DNA of 64,000 nucleotides from Accumulibacter sp. (lineage in GTDB: Bacteria > Pseudomonadota > Gammaproteobacteria > Burkholderiales > Rhodocyclaceae): contig JAIFKU010000035.1 in assembly GCA_020049495.1 (NCBI GenBank), forward strand, positions 1-64,000, written 5' to 3'. The notes below the pieces were generated by a model that worked only from the letters and a program-made list of their open reading frames with translations, made no database searches and had not been told where the DNA came from. The position numbers and the translations under genes are program-made. Positions 18,898 through 27,213 of the stretch are shown here, piece by piece (position 1 is the stretch's first letter; every line of letters starts with the position of its first letter).

Positions 18898-19924
18898 ATT
18901 TTCCTCTCAGTCCCCAGGCACTACGCTCCCGGGAAAGTATCCTTGTTGGCACCAGCTCAAGAAGGTTCTGATCCAGGGTCTGCATGCCCAGTTGTGCACC
19001 CGTCTGGATGGCAGAATACATCTGGGCCACCTTGTTTTCACGGATCAGGTTGCGAATCGCCGGCGTGCCGATCATGATTTCGTGCGCCGCCGTTCGCCCC
19101 GTACCATCCTTGGTCTTGAGCAGCGTTTGCGAAATCACCGCGCGCAGCGATTCGGAAAGCATCGAGCGAACCATTTCCTTCTCGGCCGCAGGGAAGACGT
19201 CAACGATACGGTCGATCGTCTTGGCGGCGCTCGAGGTGTGCAAGGTACCAAAGACCAGGTGGCCGGTTTCGGCACCGGAAAGCGCCAGGCGAATGGTTTC
19301 CAGATCGCGCATTTCGCCGACCAGAATAACGTCAGGGTCCTCGCGCAGCGCCGAGCGCAGCGCGTTGGCAAAAGACAGCGTGTGCGGACCGACTTCGCGC
19401 TGGTTGATCAGGCACTTCTTGGATTCGTGCACGAACTCGATCGGATCCTCGACGGTCAGAATGTGTCCATGATCGTTCTCGTTGACATGATTGACCATCG
19501 CCGCCAGTGTCGTCGATTTGCCCGAACCGGTCGGACCGGTAACCAGCACGATGCCACGCGGATACTCGGCAATATCCTTGAATATTTTCGGGCAATTCAG
19601 ATCTTCGAGCGTCAGCACCTTGGAAGGAATGGTCCGGAAAACCGCTGCGGCGCCACGATTCTGGACGAAGGCATTAACCCGGAAGCGCGCCAGATTGGGG
19701 ATTTCGAAAGAGAAATCGCACTCCAGATTCTCTTCGTAGTGCTTGCGCTGCCCGTCGTTCATGATGTCATAGACCATTGAATGCACGTCCTTGTGCTCCA
19801 TGGCCGGCAGGTTGATGCGGCGGACATCGCCATGCACCCGGATCATCGGCGGCAGACCCGAAGACAGGTGAAGGTCGGATGCCTTGTTCTTGACACTAAA
19901 GGCCAGCAGTTCGGTGATATCCAT
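18554..19924 (-). CDS. pilT: Type IV pilus retraction ATPase PilT with altered 3' end
   Basis: The first ~324 residues are a normal PilT: MDITELLAFSVKNKASDLHL, Walker A GPTGSGKSTT, Walker B VILVGEMRDLETI, His box GHLVFGTLHTSSA, through GMQTLDQNLLELV. After LLELV the frame enters unrelated sequence and reads on through pilU to 18554, giving 456 residues. In another frame, right after this point, the DNA encodes ANKDTFPGA and a stop (18921-18923), which is the usual PilT ending in betaproteobacteria. So about 13-14 codons (3n+1 bases, probably 40 or 43) are missing between LLELV and ANKDTFPGA. This is either a real deletion or an assembly error. The catalytic core is intact. Confidence 0.88.
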   Translation of the reverse strand: MDITELLAFSVKNKASDLHLSSGLPPMIRVHGDVRRINLPAMEHKDVHSMVYDIMNDGQRKHYEENLECDFSFEIPNLARFRVNAFVQNRGAAAVFRTIPSKVLTLEDLNCPKIFKDIAEYPRGIVLVTGPTGSGKSTTLAAMVNHVNENDHGHILTVEDPIEFVHESKKCLINQREVGPHTLSFANALRSALREDPDVILVGEMRDLETIRLALSGAETGHLVFGTLHTSSAAKTIDRIVDVFPAAEKEMVRSMLSESLRAVISQTLLKTKDGTGRTAAHEIMIGTPAIRNLIRENKVAQMYSAIQTGAQLGMQTLDQNLLELVPTRILSRERSAWGLRGKYGTRSGSKIHARHSAPDGAEKWLGPLHHREFPTGHQGRWPDHAGVQPGTEPAAYVRAGAFDHERPAGGRVRDDQGMQLRHFAFGDRPLPGQCPDPAGAGSGCLPDDQHVDTDSG

Positions 19925-19992
19925 CGGGGTTCATCCTCAGCGGGGGTCAGGGCGCGGTGCTATACTTCCGAATATCCGGGCAACGTTCGATT

Positions 19993-20682
19993 ATGACTAC
20001 AATTTCCGCTAACCTGCAAGCCGTTCTCGCACGTATTCACGCAGCAGCCCGAAAGTCCGGACGTCAGCCTGGGGATATTTCGCTGCTCGCCGTCAGCAAA
20101 ACCTGGCCGGCGTCTGCTGTGCGTGAAGCAGTTGTTGCCGGACAGCGGGCTTTCGGCGAGAACTATCTGCAGGAAGCCATGGAGAAGGTCGCCGAGCTCG
20201 CGTCGATGGGGCTTGAGTGGCATTTCATTGGCCCGCTGCAAAGCAACAAGACGCGGCTGGTGGCTGAAACATTCGACTGGGTGCATTCGGTCGACCGTCT
20301 GAAAATTGCCGAGCGGCTGGCCGAGCAGCGCCCGGACTCGCTACCGCCTTTGCAGGTCTGCGTGCAGGTGAATGTCAGCGGTGAGGAAACGAAAAGCGGT
20401 GTGGCATTGGCTGACGTGCCGGCGCTGACCCGGCAGATTGCCTTGCTGCCCCGTCTGCAACTGCGCGGCCTGATGGCCATTCCGGCACCAACCGAGGATG
20501 CTGGTCTGCAGCGGCAGGCGTTTCGCCGTTTGCGCGAGGTTTTTGCAGGGCTGAAGGAAGAGGGCTTGCCGATTGATACGCTGTCGATGGGCATGACCCA
20601 CGACCTCGAAGCGGCCATTGCCGAAGGTTCAACACTGGTGCGTGTCGGCACCGCTATTTTTGGGGAAAGAAGCAGAGCATGA
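19993..20682 (+). CDS. YggS/PROSC family pyridoxal-phosphate homeostasis protein
   Basis: 229 residues with LLAVSKTWP (the PLP lysine), FGENYLQEA, WHFIGPLQSNK and the final MGMTHDLEAAIAEGSTLVRVG, all classic for the YggS family. It binds PLP on a single-domain TIM barrel and keeps B6 vitamers and amino acid pools balanced; no enzyme activity is established. The start at 19993 (MTTISANLQ) fits the family better than an upstream in-frame codon. It is divergent from pilT (68 bases between) and overlaps proC by four bases. Confidence 0.93.
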   Translation: MTTISANLQAVLARIHAAARKSGRQPGDISLLAVSKTWPASAVREAVVAGQRAFGENYLQEAMEKVAELASMGLEWHFIGPLQSNKTRLVAETFDWVHSVDRLKIAERLAEQRPDSLPPLQVCVQVNVSGEETKSGVALADVPALTRQIALLPRLQLRGLMAIPAPTEDAGLQRQAFRRLREVFAGLKEEGLPIDTLSMGMTHDLEAAIAEGSTLVRVGTAIFGERSRA

Positions 20683-21491
20683 AAATTACATTCCTGGGCG
20701 GCGGCAACATGGCCAGCGCGCTGATTGGAGGCTTACTGAACAATGGTTTTCCGGCCGGCGAGATCGCCGTCATCGAGATTGGTGCGGAATGCCGTGCGCG
20801 GCTGGAAAAGAATTACGGGATACGCTGTTACGCCGAAACAGAGGCCGCTGCACTGGCCTGCGATGCCCTGTTGCTGGCGGTCAAGCCGCAGCAGATGCGC
20901 GCGGCCTGCGCTTCGGTACAGAAATATCTCCGGCAGCAACTGGTCATCAGCATCGCGGCCGGCCTGCGTCTGGCGGATCTTTCGCGCTGGCTGGGCGGCT
21001 ACGGCAAGCTGGTGCGCACCATGCCCAATACGCCGGCACTGATCGGTTCCGGTGTCACCGGGCTGTTTGCCCTGCCGACGGTTTCCGAGGCGGAACGACT
21101 GGGAACCGAGCGCGTCCTGCAAGCCGTCGGCAGCACCGTGTGGGTTAGCAATGAAGCCCAGATTGACGCGGTGACCGCCATTTCCGGCAGCGGACCGGCC
21201 TACGTCTTCCTGTTCATCGAGGCCCTGGAGCAGGCCGCGTCGGAACTCGGTTTCTCGCCCAGGCAGGCGCGCCAACTGGCGATAGAAACCGTCGTCGGCG
21301 CCGCCAAGCTGGCCGCCCAGTCCGAAGAGCCGGCCAATGTGCTGCGCGAGCGCGTCACCTCGAAAGGCGGCACCACCGAAGCGGCCTTGCGCACGATGGA
21401 CGAACGTGGCGTCAAGAACGGCATCGTGGCCGGCGTGATGGCGGCCTACGCGCGCGGCGGCGAATTGGGCGAATTGCTGGGCAAGGACTGA
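20679..21491 (+). CDS. proC: Pyrroline-5-carboxylate reductase
   Basis: 270 residues: Rossmann start MKITFLGGGNMASALIGGLL, AVKPQQM, RTMPNTPALIGSGVTGLFA and the C-terminal signature SGSGPAYVFLFIEALEQA with GGTTEAALRTM. Last step of proline synthesis, reducing pyrroline-5-carboxylate with NAD(P)H. The start ATG overlaps the yggS stop (ATGA). Usual yggS-proC-yggT order. Confidence 0.95.
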   Translation: MKITFLGGGNMASALIGGLLNNGFPAGEIAVIEIGAECRARLEKNYGIRCYAETEAAALACDALLLAVKPQQMRAACASVQKYLRQQLVISIAAGLRLADLSRWLGGYGKLVRTMPNTPALIGSGVTGLFALPTVSEAERLGTERVLQAVGSTVWVSNEAQIDAVTAISGSGPAYVFLFIEALEQAASELGFSPRQARQLAIETVVGAAKLAAQSEEPANVLRERVTSKGGTTEAALRTMDERGVKNGIVAGVMAAYARGGELGELLGKD

Positions 21492-21492
21492 T

Positions 21493-22032
21493 ATGCTGAC
21501 ACAGGCGGGGCTGTTCCTGCTCGATACTCTGACCGGCTTCCTCACGGTGACCCTGTTGCTGCGCTTTTACATGCAGGCCTTCCGGGTTTCCTTCGCCAAC
21601 CAGCTCGGCGCTTTTGTCGTGCAGCTCACCAACTGGCTGATCATGCCCTTGCGCCGCCTGCTGCCGAGTGTCTTCGGTCTTGATCTGGCGACCCTGCTGC
21701 CGGCTTATCTGCTGCAGCTTGGCCTGCTGCTGGCCGTACTCGCCCTGCGCGGCGTGAGCGAGTTGTTGCCCATCGAAAGGCTGCTCGCACTGGTTTGCTG
21801 GCAGGCCGCGCTGGCCACCCTGCGCATCAGCATTTACCTGCTGATCGGCGCGCTGTTCCTGCAGGCCATCCTGTCCTGGGTCAATCCCTATTCGCCGCTG
21901 GGTCAGCCGGTAGCCCAGCTGACGCGACCTTTCCTTAGCCCGATCCGGCGTTTTGTGCCACCAGTGGCCAACATCGACCTTTCGCCCTTGCTGGCCATCC
22001 TGCTGGCGCAACTGCTGCTGATTTTCCTTTGA
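21493..22032 (+). CDS. YggT family integral membrane protein
   Basis: 179 residues with two YggT repeats, each with two hydrophobic helices and a conserved turn: TNWLIMPLRRLLPS in the first and WVNPYSPLGQPVAQLTRPFL...PIRRFVPPV in the second. The family is linked to osmotic shock tolerance and to cell-division site membrane organisation in other bacteria, but a biochemical role is not settled. One base after proC and overlapping yggU (TGATG). Confidence 0.92.
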   Translation: MLTQAGLFLLDTLTGFLTVTLLLRFYMQAFRVSFANQLGAFVVQLTNWLIMPLRRLLPSVFGLDLATLLPAYLLQLGLLLAVLALRGVSELLPIERLLALVCWQAALATLRISIYLLIGALFLQAILSWVNPYSPLGQPVAQLTRPFLSPIRRFVPPVANIDLSPLLAILLAQLLLIFL

Positions 22033-22325
22033 TGGTCGAGAACTGGCTGCGCGCAGGAAAAGGGCACATCACCCTGAGCCTGCACATCCAGCCGGGCGCG
22101 AAAAGGACGGAAGTGGCCGGAGTCCACGGTGATGCCCTGAAGATCCGTCTGGCCGCGCCCCCGGTCGACGGCAAGGCCAATGCCGCGCTGATCGGCTTTG
22201 TTGCCGATCGCCTGGGGTTGGCCAAGTCGGCGGTCAGCCTGAAGAGCGGCCAGAGCTCGCGGCGCAAGGTACTTGAAGTGACTGACGCACCCGCTGATTC
22301 GGCGCAACGACTGCTGAGTGCCTGA
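22032..22325 (+). CDS. DUF167 / YggU family protein
   Basis: 97 residues with the family core IQPGAKRTEVAGVHGDALKI, APPVDGKANAALIGFVA and LKSGQSSRRKVLEV. It is the last gene of the yggS-proC-yggT-yggU operon. The ATG at 22032 overlaps the yggT stop. Function of the family is unknown. Confidence 0.9.
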   Translation: MVENWLRAGKGHITLSLHIQPGAKRTEVAGVHGDALKIRLAAPPVDGKANAALIGFVADRLGLAKSAVSLKSGQSSRRKVLEVTDAPADSAQRLLSA

Positions 22326-22861
22326 TTTTTAGGGAATCCGGATTCCGCTGTGCGTGGTCGACTAAAACCAACCCTGGCTGATCAGGGTTGGCAATGGGCG
22401 TGAAGTCGGTTCGAAAGCGGCCTTGGCGGTTCTGAAATTGACGACTGTCCTGGTACGGCAGAGGCGTAATGCCTCCAAAGTGTGCATCCTGATTTCTGAT
22501 GCGCCAGAGCAGATATTCGGCAACTACAGCAGCCGGCCACGAGTTGCCTGTCGATGTCTTTCCGAACCTGCCCATTCAGATGGCTGCTCCACTCCGGGAT
22601 CTGCTGTTCCCCGTGTCGGCAATTCCGTCTTTTGGTCGACTGAACCGCAACTCGAGAGCGAGCGCTGAGCAGTGGTCGGCGTCTGTCTAAATCACGGCAA
22701 ATCCCAGCAAACGATCAGGGGCGAAGAAAATCCCGGTCCTTTGAGGGCCACCGCACAGACTTTTTTGATGAAAGTTAACAAACTACGAACCGGTATTAGC
22801 CAAGTTGAGCCAGATCACGGCGCTAATCCGAAAATCGACTATCCAATCAGGAGCAAAGCTG
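22326..22861. other. Intergenic region, lower GC, with one perfect hairpin
   Basis: No gene recognised in 536 bases; short frames here lack any family pattern. CCAACCCTG (22368-22376) and CAGGGTTGG (22383-22391) form a perfect 9-bp hairpin. It has an A run on its left, so it would look like a terminator for minus-strand transcription, though no minus-strand gene lies to its right. It may close the yggU operon in both directions. The rest looks like degraded sequence. Confidence 0.5.
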
Positions 22862-22993
22862 ATGTCCAATTCCAAGAAACCGGGCAAGGAAGCAAAGAAG
22901 CATTCATTGCTGACACCGAAGGAAAAGAAGGCGGCCAAGCAATTGAAGAAGCATGGTGGCGATACGGTCCCGATTCTTCAACGTGTGCCCTAA
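22862..22993 (+). CDS. Small lysine-rich protein (43 aa)
   Basis: Reads MSNSKKPGKEAKKHSLLTPK and continues EKKAAKQLKKHGGDTVPILQ; very basic, no Cys, no membrane segment. The ATG has a good ribosome site (CAGGAGC, 7-8 bases upstream). The regular composition and the clean start argue for a real small gene, perhaps a nucleic-acid-binding or stress protein; I know no characterised homologue. Confidence 0.55.
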   Translation: MSNSKKPGKEAKKHSLLTPKEKKAAKQLKKHGGDTVPILQRVP

Positions 22994-23130
22994 GTTGCGG
23001 CCGCTTCAAATAACCGTCGACGTACTGGCGCTCTCAAGCGGACTGTCGGCATATAAACGAAGGGACGAGGCAAGTCCCCATCCCCCTTACTTAGAATGGG
23101 CATGCGCCGAATAGGCGGATCCACGAACAG

Positions 23131-23982
23131 ATGAAAAAAAAGCAAACCACACAGTTGTTGAAAGGTCCTCGGAGCGCGAATTCGCTGACCCATGTGTTGG
23201 GTCAAAGCGAGCGCGTCAAGGATATCGTCGAAGAGTGCGCAGACGACTTGTCGTCGGTCAATGCCGGTCTAAAGCGTGAACTACAGGACGGAGATGTTTC
23301 GCCCGGCGTAGAAAACGCGCTCGAAAAGAGCGAGGCCGTCGAGAGCAAGGTGCAGGATGCTTCCGAGGCGCTGTCCTTAGTCAATGAGGCGCTGACGGAA
23401 GAAGTCCAGGAGCGGCATATTCTGGATGCTCAATTGGCCACGGTTACCAGGCAGGCGGACGAGGCGCGCCATGCGTCCCTCCACGACCCTCTTACTGGCT
23501 TGCCTAACCGCGCGCTGTTCAATGATCGACTGGAGCATGGACTGGCAGTGGCCAATCGGAATGGCGATCGCTTTGCCGTGATGTTCCTGGACCTCGATAA
23601 TTTCAAGATGATTAACGATTCGTATGGACACGACTTGGGTGATCTCGTCTTGCAAATGGTCGCTGGGCGACTCAAGGAAACGACGCGGGACGATGACACG
23701 GTTTGCCGCCATGGCGGTGACGAATTCCTGTACATTTTGATGAAAATCGAGAGCGAGCACGACATCGCGATCGTTGCCGAAAAAATCCTCAAGGCAGTTC
23801 AAGTGCCGTGTGACATTCGTGTGCGAGACATTAGCGTAAGCCTGAGCATCAACGCTAGCATTGGAATATCGATCTTCCCGAAAGATGGCACGACTTCAGA
23901 TGAGCTACTCGATGTTGCGGACAAGGCCATGTACCGGGCAAAGCACAACAAGCAGGGCTATTCGTTTGCCGGTGATGATTAA
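23131..23982 (+). CDS. Diguanylate cyclase (GGDEF) with coiled-coil N-terminus
   Basis: 283 residues. The first ~115 are charged and heptad-like (NAGLKRELQDGDVSPGVENAL...), probably a dimerising coiled coil; no PAS, REC or membrane segment. The GGDEF domain starts at HDPLTGLPNRALFNDRLEHG; the active site reads RHGGDEF, intact, and RDDD precedes it by five residues, forming a canonical RxxD inhibitory site. It should make cyclic di-GMP and be feedback-inhibited. Cytoplasmic; the input signal is not visible. Codon use is less GC-rich than the flanks. Confidence 0.9.
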   Translation: MKKKQTTQLLKGPRSANSLTHVLGQSERVKDIVEECADDLSSVNAGLKRELQDGDVSPGVENALEKSEAVESKVQDASEALSLVNEALTEEVQERHILDAQLATVTRQADEARHASLHDPLTGLPNRALFNDRLEHGLAVANRNGDRFAVMFLDLDNFKMINDSYGHDLGDLVLQMVAGRLKETTRDDDTVCRHGGDEFLYILMKIESEHDIAIVAEKILKAVQVPCDIRVRDISVSLSINASIGISIFPKDGTTSDELLDVADKAMYRAKHNKQGYSFAGDD

Positions 23983-24082
23983 TCTGGGCTTCTTCCGCCA
24001 ATGATTGTTTTAGGCAAAGATGCTAAATGCGTAATTCTGGCCAGAAGCGGACGAGCGTTGTATTAGCATTTCCGCTGCTGCA

Positions 24083-24145
24083 ATGATATGGGGGCGACTT
24101 CATATCATCACTTTGTTTGGGGACGGCCCCTCTTTATTCGAGGAG
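24083..24145 (+). promoter_or_regulatory. Guanidine-II (mini-ykkC) type riboswitch
   Basis: Two hairpins stand before the gdx gene. P1 (24083-24108) has an 11-bp stem with GCGA as loop. P2 is GGGG-ACGG-CCCC (24119-24130), the exact ACGR loop of the guanidine-II class. An 10-base linker separates them. The P2 3' arm and the two following bases (CCTC, 24129-24132) can instead pair with GAGG (24140-24143) of the ribosome site GAGGAG. Thus the ligand-bound P2 form would free the ribosome site: a translational on-switch, as known for this class. The P1 loop differs from the ACGR consensus in its first base but keeps CG-purine. Gdx/SugE genes are the classic target of this riboswitch. Confidence 0.82.
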
Positions 24146-24151
24146 TGCCTC

Positions 24152-24469
24152 ATGAACTGGTGGATTCTTTTTATTGCAGGGTTGCTTGAAGTGGGTTGGG
24201 CCATTGGACTCAAATATACTGAAGGCTTCACGCGTTTGTGGCCGACTGTCTGGACTGCCCTGTCCATGATGTTTAGTGTCGGCCTGCTCGGTGTAGCCAT
24301 GAAATCACTCCCGGTGGGTACCGCGTATGCGGTTTGGGTTGGCATTGGTGCCATCGGGACCGCAGTTATGGGCATCGTCTTATTTAGCGAGTCGGCTAAC
24401 GTCTTTCGATTGCTGAGCTTGCTCCTAATTCTCGCAGGTATCGTTGGCCTAAAGATATCGGCGCCATGA
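24152..24469 (+). CDS. gdx: Guanidinium exporter Gdx (SugE), SMR family
   Basis: 105 residues with four transmembrane helices. The first helix, [20 protein letters not shown], carries the essential Glu13 of small multidrug resistance proteins. [12 protein letters not shown] after helix 1 and the [16 protein letters not shown] segment of helix 3 mark the Gdx/SugE subgroup, not EmrE. Gdx works as an antiparallel dimer exchanging guanidinium for protons. The ATG at 24152, six bases after GAGGAG, is chosen over an in-frame ATG at 24083 because the latter lies inside the riboswitch hairpin. Single-gene unit. Confidence 0.92.
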   Translation: MNWWILFIAGLLEVGWAIGLKYTEGFTRLWPTVWTALSMMFSVGLLGVAMKSLPVGTAYAVWVGIGAIGTAVMGIVLFSESANVFRLLSLLLILAGIVGLKISAP

Positions 24470-24680
24470 GGATCCGCTTCGGGTCGTATCGCGACATCCA
24501 TCCCGAAAAATACGCTGCCGGAAAACCGTCATCAGAGCCGACTATACATTCTGTGTGCTTGCTTCGATTATGCCGGCACCCACAGAAGAATCCGGCAAAC
24601 CTTATTTTCCTACCTCCCTGAGGCTTGCCCCATCCCATGCCACAATGCAGCAGACCAGTGGAACGAGTCTGCTGGCGGAA

Positions 24681-25079
24681 TCACTTCAGATAGGGAAAGA
24701 ACTCACGATCGACCTCGAGCAGGTGCCGGGCAACCAGATCGATAGCCAGAAACTGGAAGAGTTCGCCGACGGACAGCGATCCGGCATGGAAGCGATTGAC
24801 CAGGGCGGTGGCGCGTTCGACGAGTTGGCGATGGATGGCGGCGTGTTCCAAGGCTTCGGGGAAGCCGGCCCTGATGAACACGGCTTCCTCGTCCTTGAAA
24901 TGCTCGGCGACATCGCGCAGCAGTGTCTCGATCAGCCCGTCTACTTTCTGCGCCGATTCCCCGGAAAGCAGTGCGCCGAGAAGTCTGTTAGCCGTAGAAA
25001 ACAGAGCCCGGTGCTGATCGTCAATCAGGTCATTGCCGCTTTTGTAGGCCGAATTCCAGACCAGTTGCGCGAAATCCAT
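24681..25079 (-). CDS. Bacteriohemerythrin
   Basis: 132 residues, a complete single-domain hemerythrin. All seven expected di-iron ligands are visible: His23 (DDQH), His60 and Glu64 (HFKDEE), His79 and His83 (HAAIH), His119 and Asp124 (HLLEVD). It binds O2 and may store or sense oxygen. It lies 18 bases behind the PAS-GGDEF gene on the same strand and is probably cotranscribed, which suggests oxygen-linked cyclic di-GMP signalling (inference). Confidence 0.93.
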   Translation of the reverse strand: MDFAQLVWNSAYKSGNDLIDDQHRALFSTANRLLGALLSGESAQKVDGLIETLLRDVAEHFKDEEAVFIRAGFPEALEHAAIHRQLVERATALVNRFHAGSLSVGELFQFLAIDLVARHLLEVDREFFPYLK

Positions 25080-25097
25080 CGAGAACTGTTCGCTGCC

Positions 25098-27173
25098 TCA
25101 GCCACGCTGCGCTGACTCAGTGGCCATTCGAACCGCATCACGCCCGGCTTCCTTGGCTTGATACATGGCCATGTCCGCCCATTTGAGCAGGTCGTCCTGG
25201 CTGCTTTCATTGCCGACAAACAGGGTCATGCCGATGCTCGCCGTGCAGTGATATTTGATTGTCGTTTCGGCTTCTCCGTCGTGCTTGACCTTCAGCCTAT
25301 AAGGTTCCGCCAGGGCAATGCGGATCTTTTCGGCGATGAGGCTGGCCTGGGTGATTGATTCGACTCTATCCGCGGTCAGTTCACTGATCATCACCACAAA
25401 CTCATCGCCGCCGAAACGCGCTACGGTGTCCATCTCGCGCACGCAGTTCTTCAGCCGGGCAGCCACCTCGATCAACAGCGAATCGCCAACCTCATGTCCC
25501 TGTGCATCGTTCAGTTGCTTGAAGTTGTCCAGATCAAGGAACATCAGCGCGCCATGGCAGGCACTGCGCTTGCTGGTGGCCATCGCCTGGCTCAGGCGGT
25601 CGTTGAGCAGACGCCGGTTCGGCAGGCTGGTGAGCGGGTCATGAAAGGCCAGTTGACGCACCTGCTCTTCCATCTTCTTGCGCTCGGTGATATCGCGGGT
25701 GACGCCCAGGATGCCGATGAACTCACCGGCCGCATTGCGCATGCCCGTCGTGGTCACTTCGGTCCAGACGGTCGATCCATCCCTGCACGGTTGTTCGAGT
25801 TCGACGCGAAACTCGGGAACGGGCAAGCCGGCCTTTACCGCCGCGCTGATCTTGCCGAGTCCGTCGCTTGCAATCGGAACAGAGTCCGGGGTCAGGATCT
25901 CGGCCAACGATTGCCTCATCACTTCCTCAGCGGTATATCCCCGCAGTTTTTCAACCGAGGGGCTGACGTAGGTGATACGGCCGTCGAGGTTCATCGTCCA
26001 GATCACATCGCTGGCGTTGTCGGCCAGCAGGCGATGTCGCTCCTCACTGAGGCGCAAGGCCTCTTCGATTTTTTTACGCTCGGAAATATTGACGCCAGTG
26101 CCCATCAAATAAGAACGGCCCTGCGCTTCAAATCTGACGCCGGTCAGGGCGAAATCCACCCGGCGACCATCTTTTGCCAGCAGCGGGGCTTCGATCGAAT
26201 TCTGACCGGTTTTCATCGCCGTTTCGATGGCGCTCAGCACCGCTTCTCTGGCTTCCGGAATATGCCAGTCGGTCACATGCCGCCCGGCCATTTCTTCGGC
26301 CGTATAACCCAGCAGCGATTCGTGCCGTTTGTTCCAGAGCACCAGGCGGTTCTCGGGATAGGCATACAGGTAGAAAATGCCGGGCAGATTATCCAGAACT
26401 GATTTGGTAAACTGCTGTTCCTGTAGCAGATCATCTTCCGCCCGCTTTTTCTCGGTAACGTCGCGGGCTACGCCGAACAGTCCGACAATCTCCCCGCTTT
26501 CATCGCGTATCGGATATTTCCGGTTATCGACCCAGCCCTTCCTGCCGTCCGTGGTCAGTATCTCCTGGACTTCATGAGCCACCGGGATGCCCTCAAAAAC
26601 CTGCTTTTCGAGCCGGTAATAACGATCGGCCAATTCCTCGGGAAAGACGTCGTAATCGGTCTGTCCGAGCAAATCGGTCCAATGCCTGGCCGGATCGGTG
26701 ATCGACACCAGCGTCTGGCTCGCCCCGGTGAACACATGGTTGCGATCCTTGAAGTAGATGTAGTCGTCGGTGTTTTCCAACACCGCCCGGAGATTGTCCA
26801 TCATCGGCGGATTGCCGAGCCTCTGGCCGAGGCTCTTCGCATCCTGGAGCAGCAATTCGAGGATCACGGGCTGACTGCTGTCGTCCAAAGTTTTCTGGTA
26901 TTCCCCCTTGACGCAGCGGATTCGGCCATTGGCCTGCCTTAGCCGGAGATTGAACGTACCCGATGAATGCTGGATGGTTCGGGAAAATAATTCATCAGCA
27001 ATATCCTGATCGTCAGGATGGATTCGGTCTTTCAGTGAGATTCTGCCATCGAGGAAAGAATCCGGGCTGAACCCGAGCAAGGTCTCGATGCTGTCGCTGA
27101 CCGACAAAACCGGCATCGGGTCGCTCAGGGCAAAGCGAATAGTCGATTCGAGAAAGGAATTGTGACCGGCCAT
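25098..27173 (-). CDS. PAS-domain diguanylate cyclase
   Basis: 691 residues with about four PAS/PAC modules (PAC ends GVARDVTEKKRAEDDL, GVNISERKKIEEAL, GVTRDITERKKMEEQV) and a C-terminal GGDEF domain (HDPLTSLPNRRLLNDRL; active site RFGGDEF). REMD five residues before GGDEF forms an inhibitory site. No membrane segment, no EAL domain. It is a cytoplasmic multi-PAS sensor that makes cyclic di-GMP. The second PAS module contains DNLRAVLENTDDYIYFKDRNH. I choose the ATG at 27173 (MAGHNSFLE), which has AGAGGG five to six bases upstream, over a TTG at 27197. Followed by the hemerythrin gene. Confidence 0.9.
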   Translation of the reverse strand: MAGHNSFLESTIRFALSDPMPVLSVSDSIETLLGFSPDSFLDGRISLKDRIHPDDQDIADELFSRTIQHSSGTFNLRLRQANGRIRCVKGEYQKTLDDSSQPVILELLLQDAKSLGQRLGNPPMMDNLRAVLENTDDYIYFKDRNHVFTGASQTLVSITDPARHWTDLLGQTDYDVFPEELADRYYRLEKQVFEGIPVAHEVQEILTTDGRKGWVDNRKYPIRDESGEIVGLFGVARDVTEKKRAEDDLLQEQQFTKSVLDNLPGIFYLYAYPENRLVLWNKRHESLLGYTAEEMAGRHVTDWHIPEAREAVLSAIETAMKTGQNSIEAPLLAKDGRRVDFALTGVRFEAQGRSYLMGTGVNISERKKIEEALRLSEERHRLLADNASDVIWTMNLDGRITYVSPSVEKLRGYTAEEVMRQSLAEILTPDSVPIASDGLGKISAAVKAGLPVPEFRVELEQPCRDGSTVWTEVTTTGMRNAAGEFIGILGVTRDITERKKMEEQVRQLAFHDPLTSLPNRRLLNDRLSQAMATSKRSACHGALMFLDLDNFKQLNDAQGHEVGDSLLIEVAARLKNCVREMDTVARFGGDEFVVMISELTADRVESITQASLIAEKIRIALAEPYRLKVKHDGEAETTIKYHCTASIGMTLFVGNESSQDDLLKWADMAMYQAKEAGRDAVRMATESAQRG

Positions 27174-27213
27174 CAATGCCCTCTGAATACGTATCAATAT
27201 GCAGCCGAGATGG

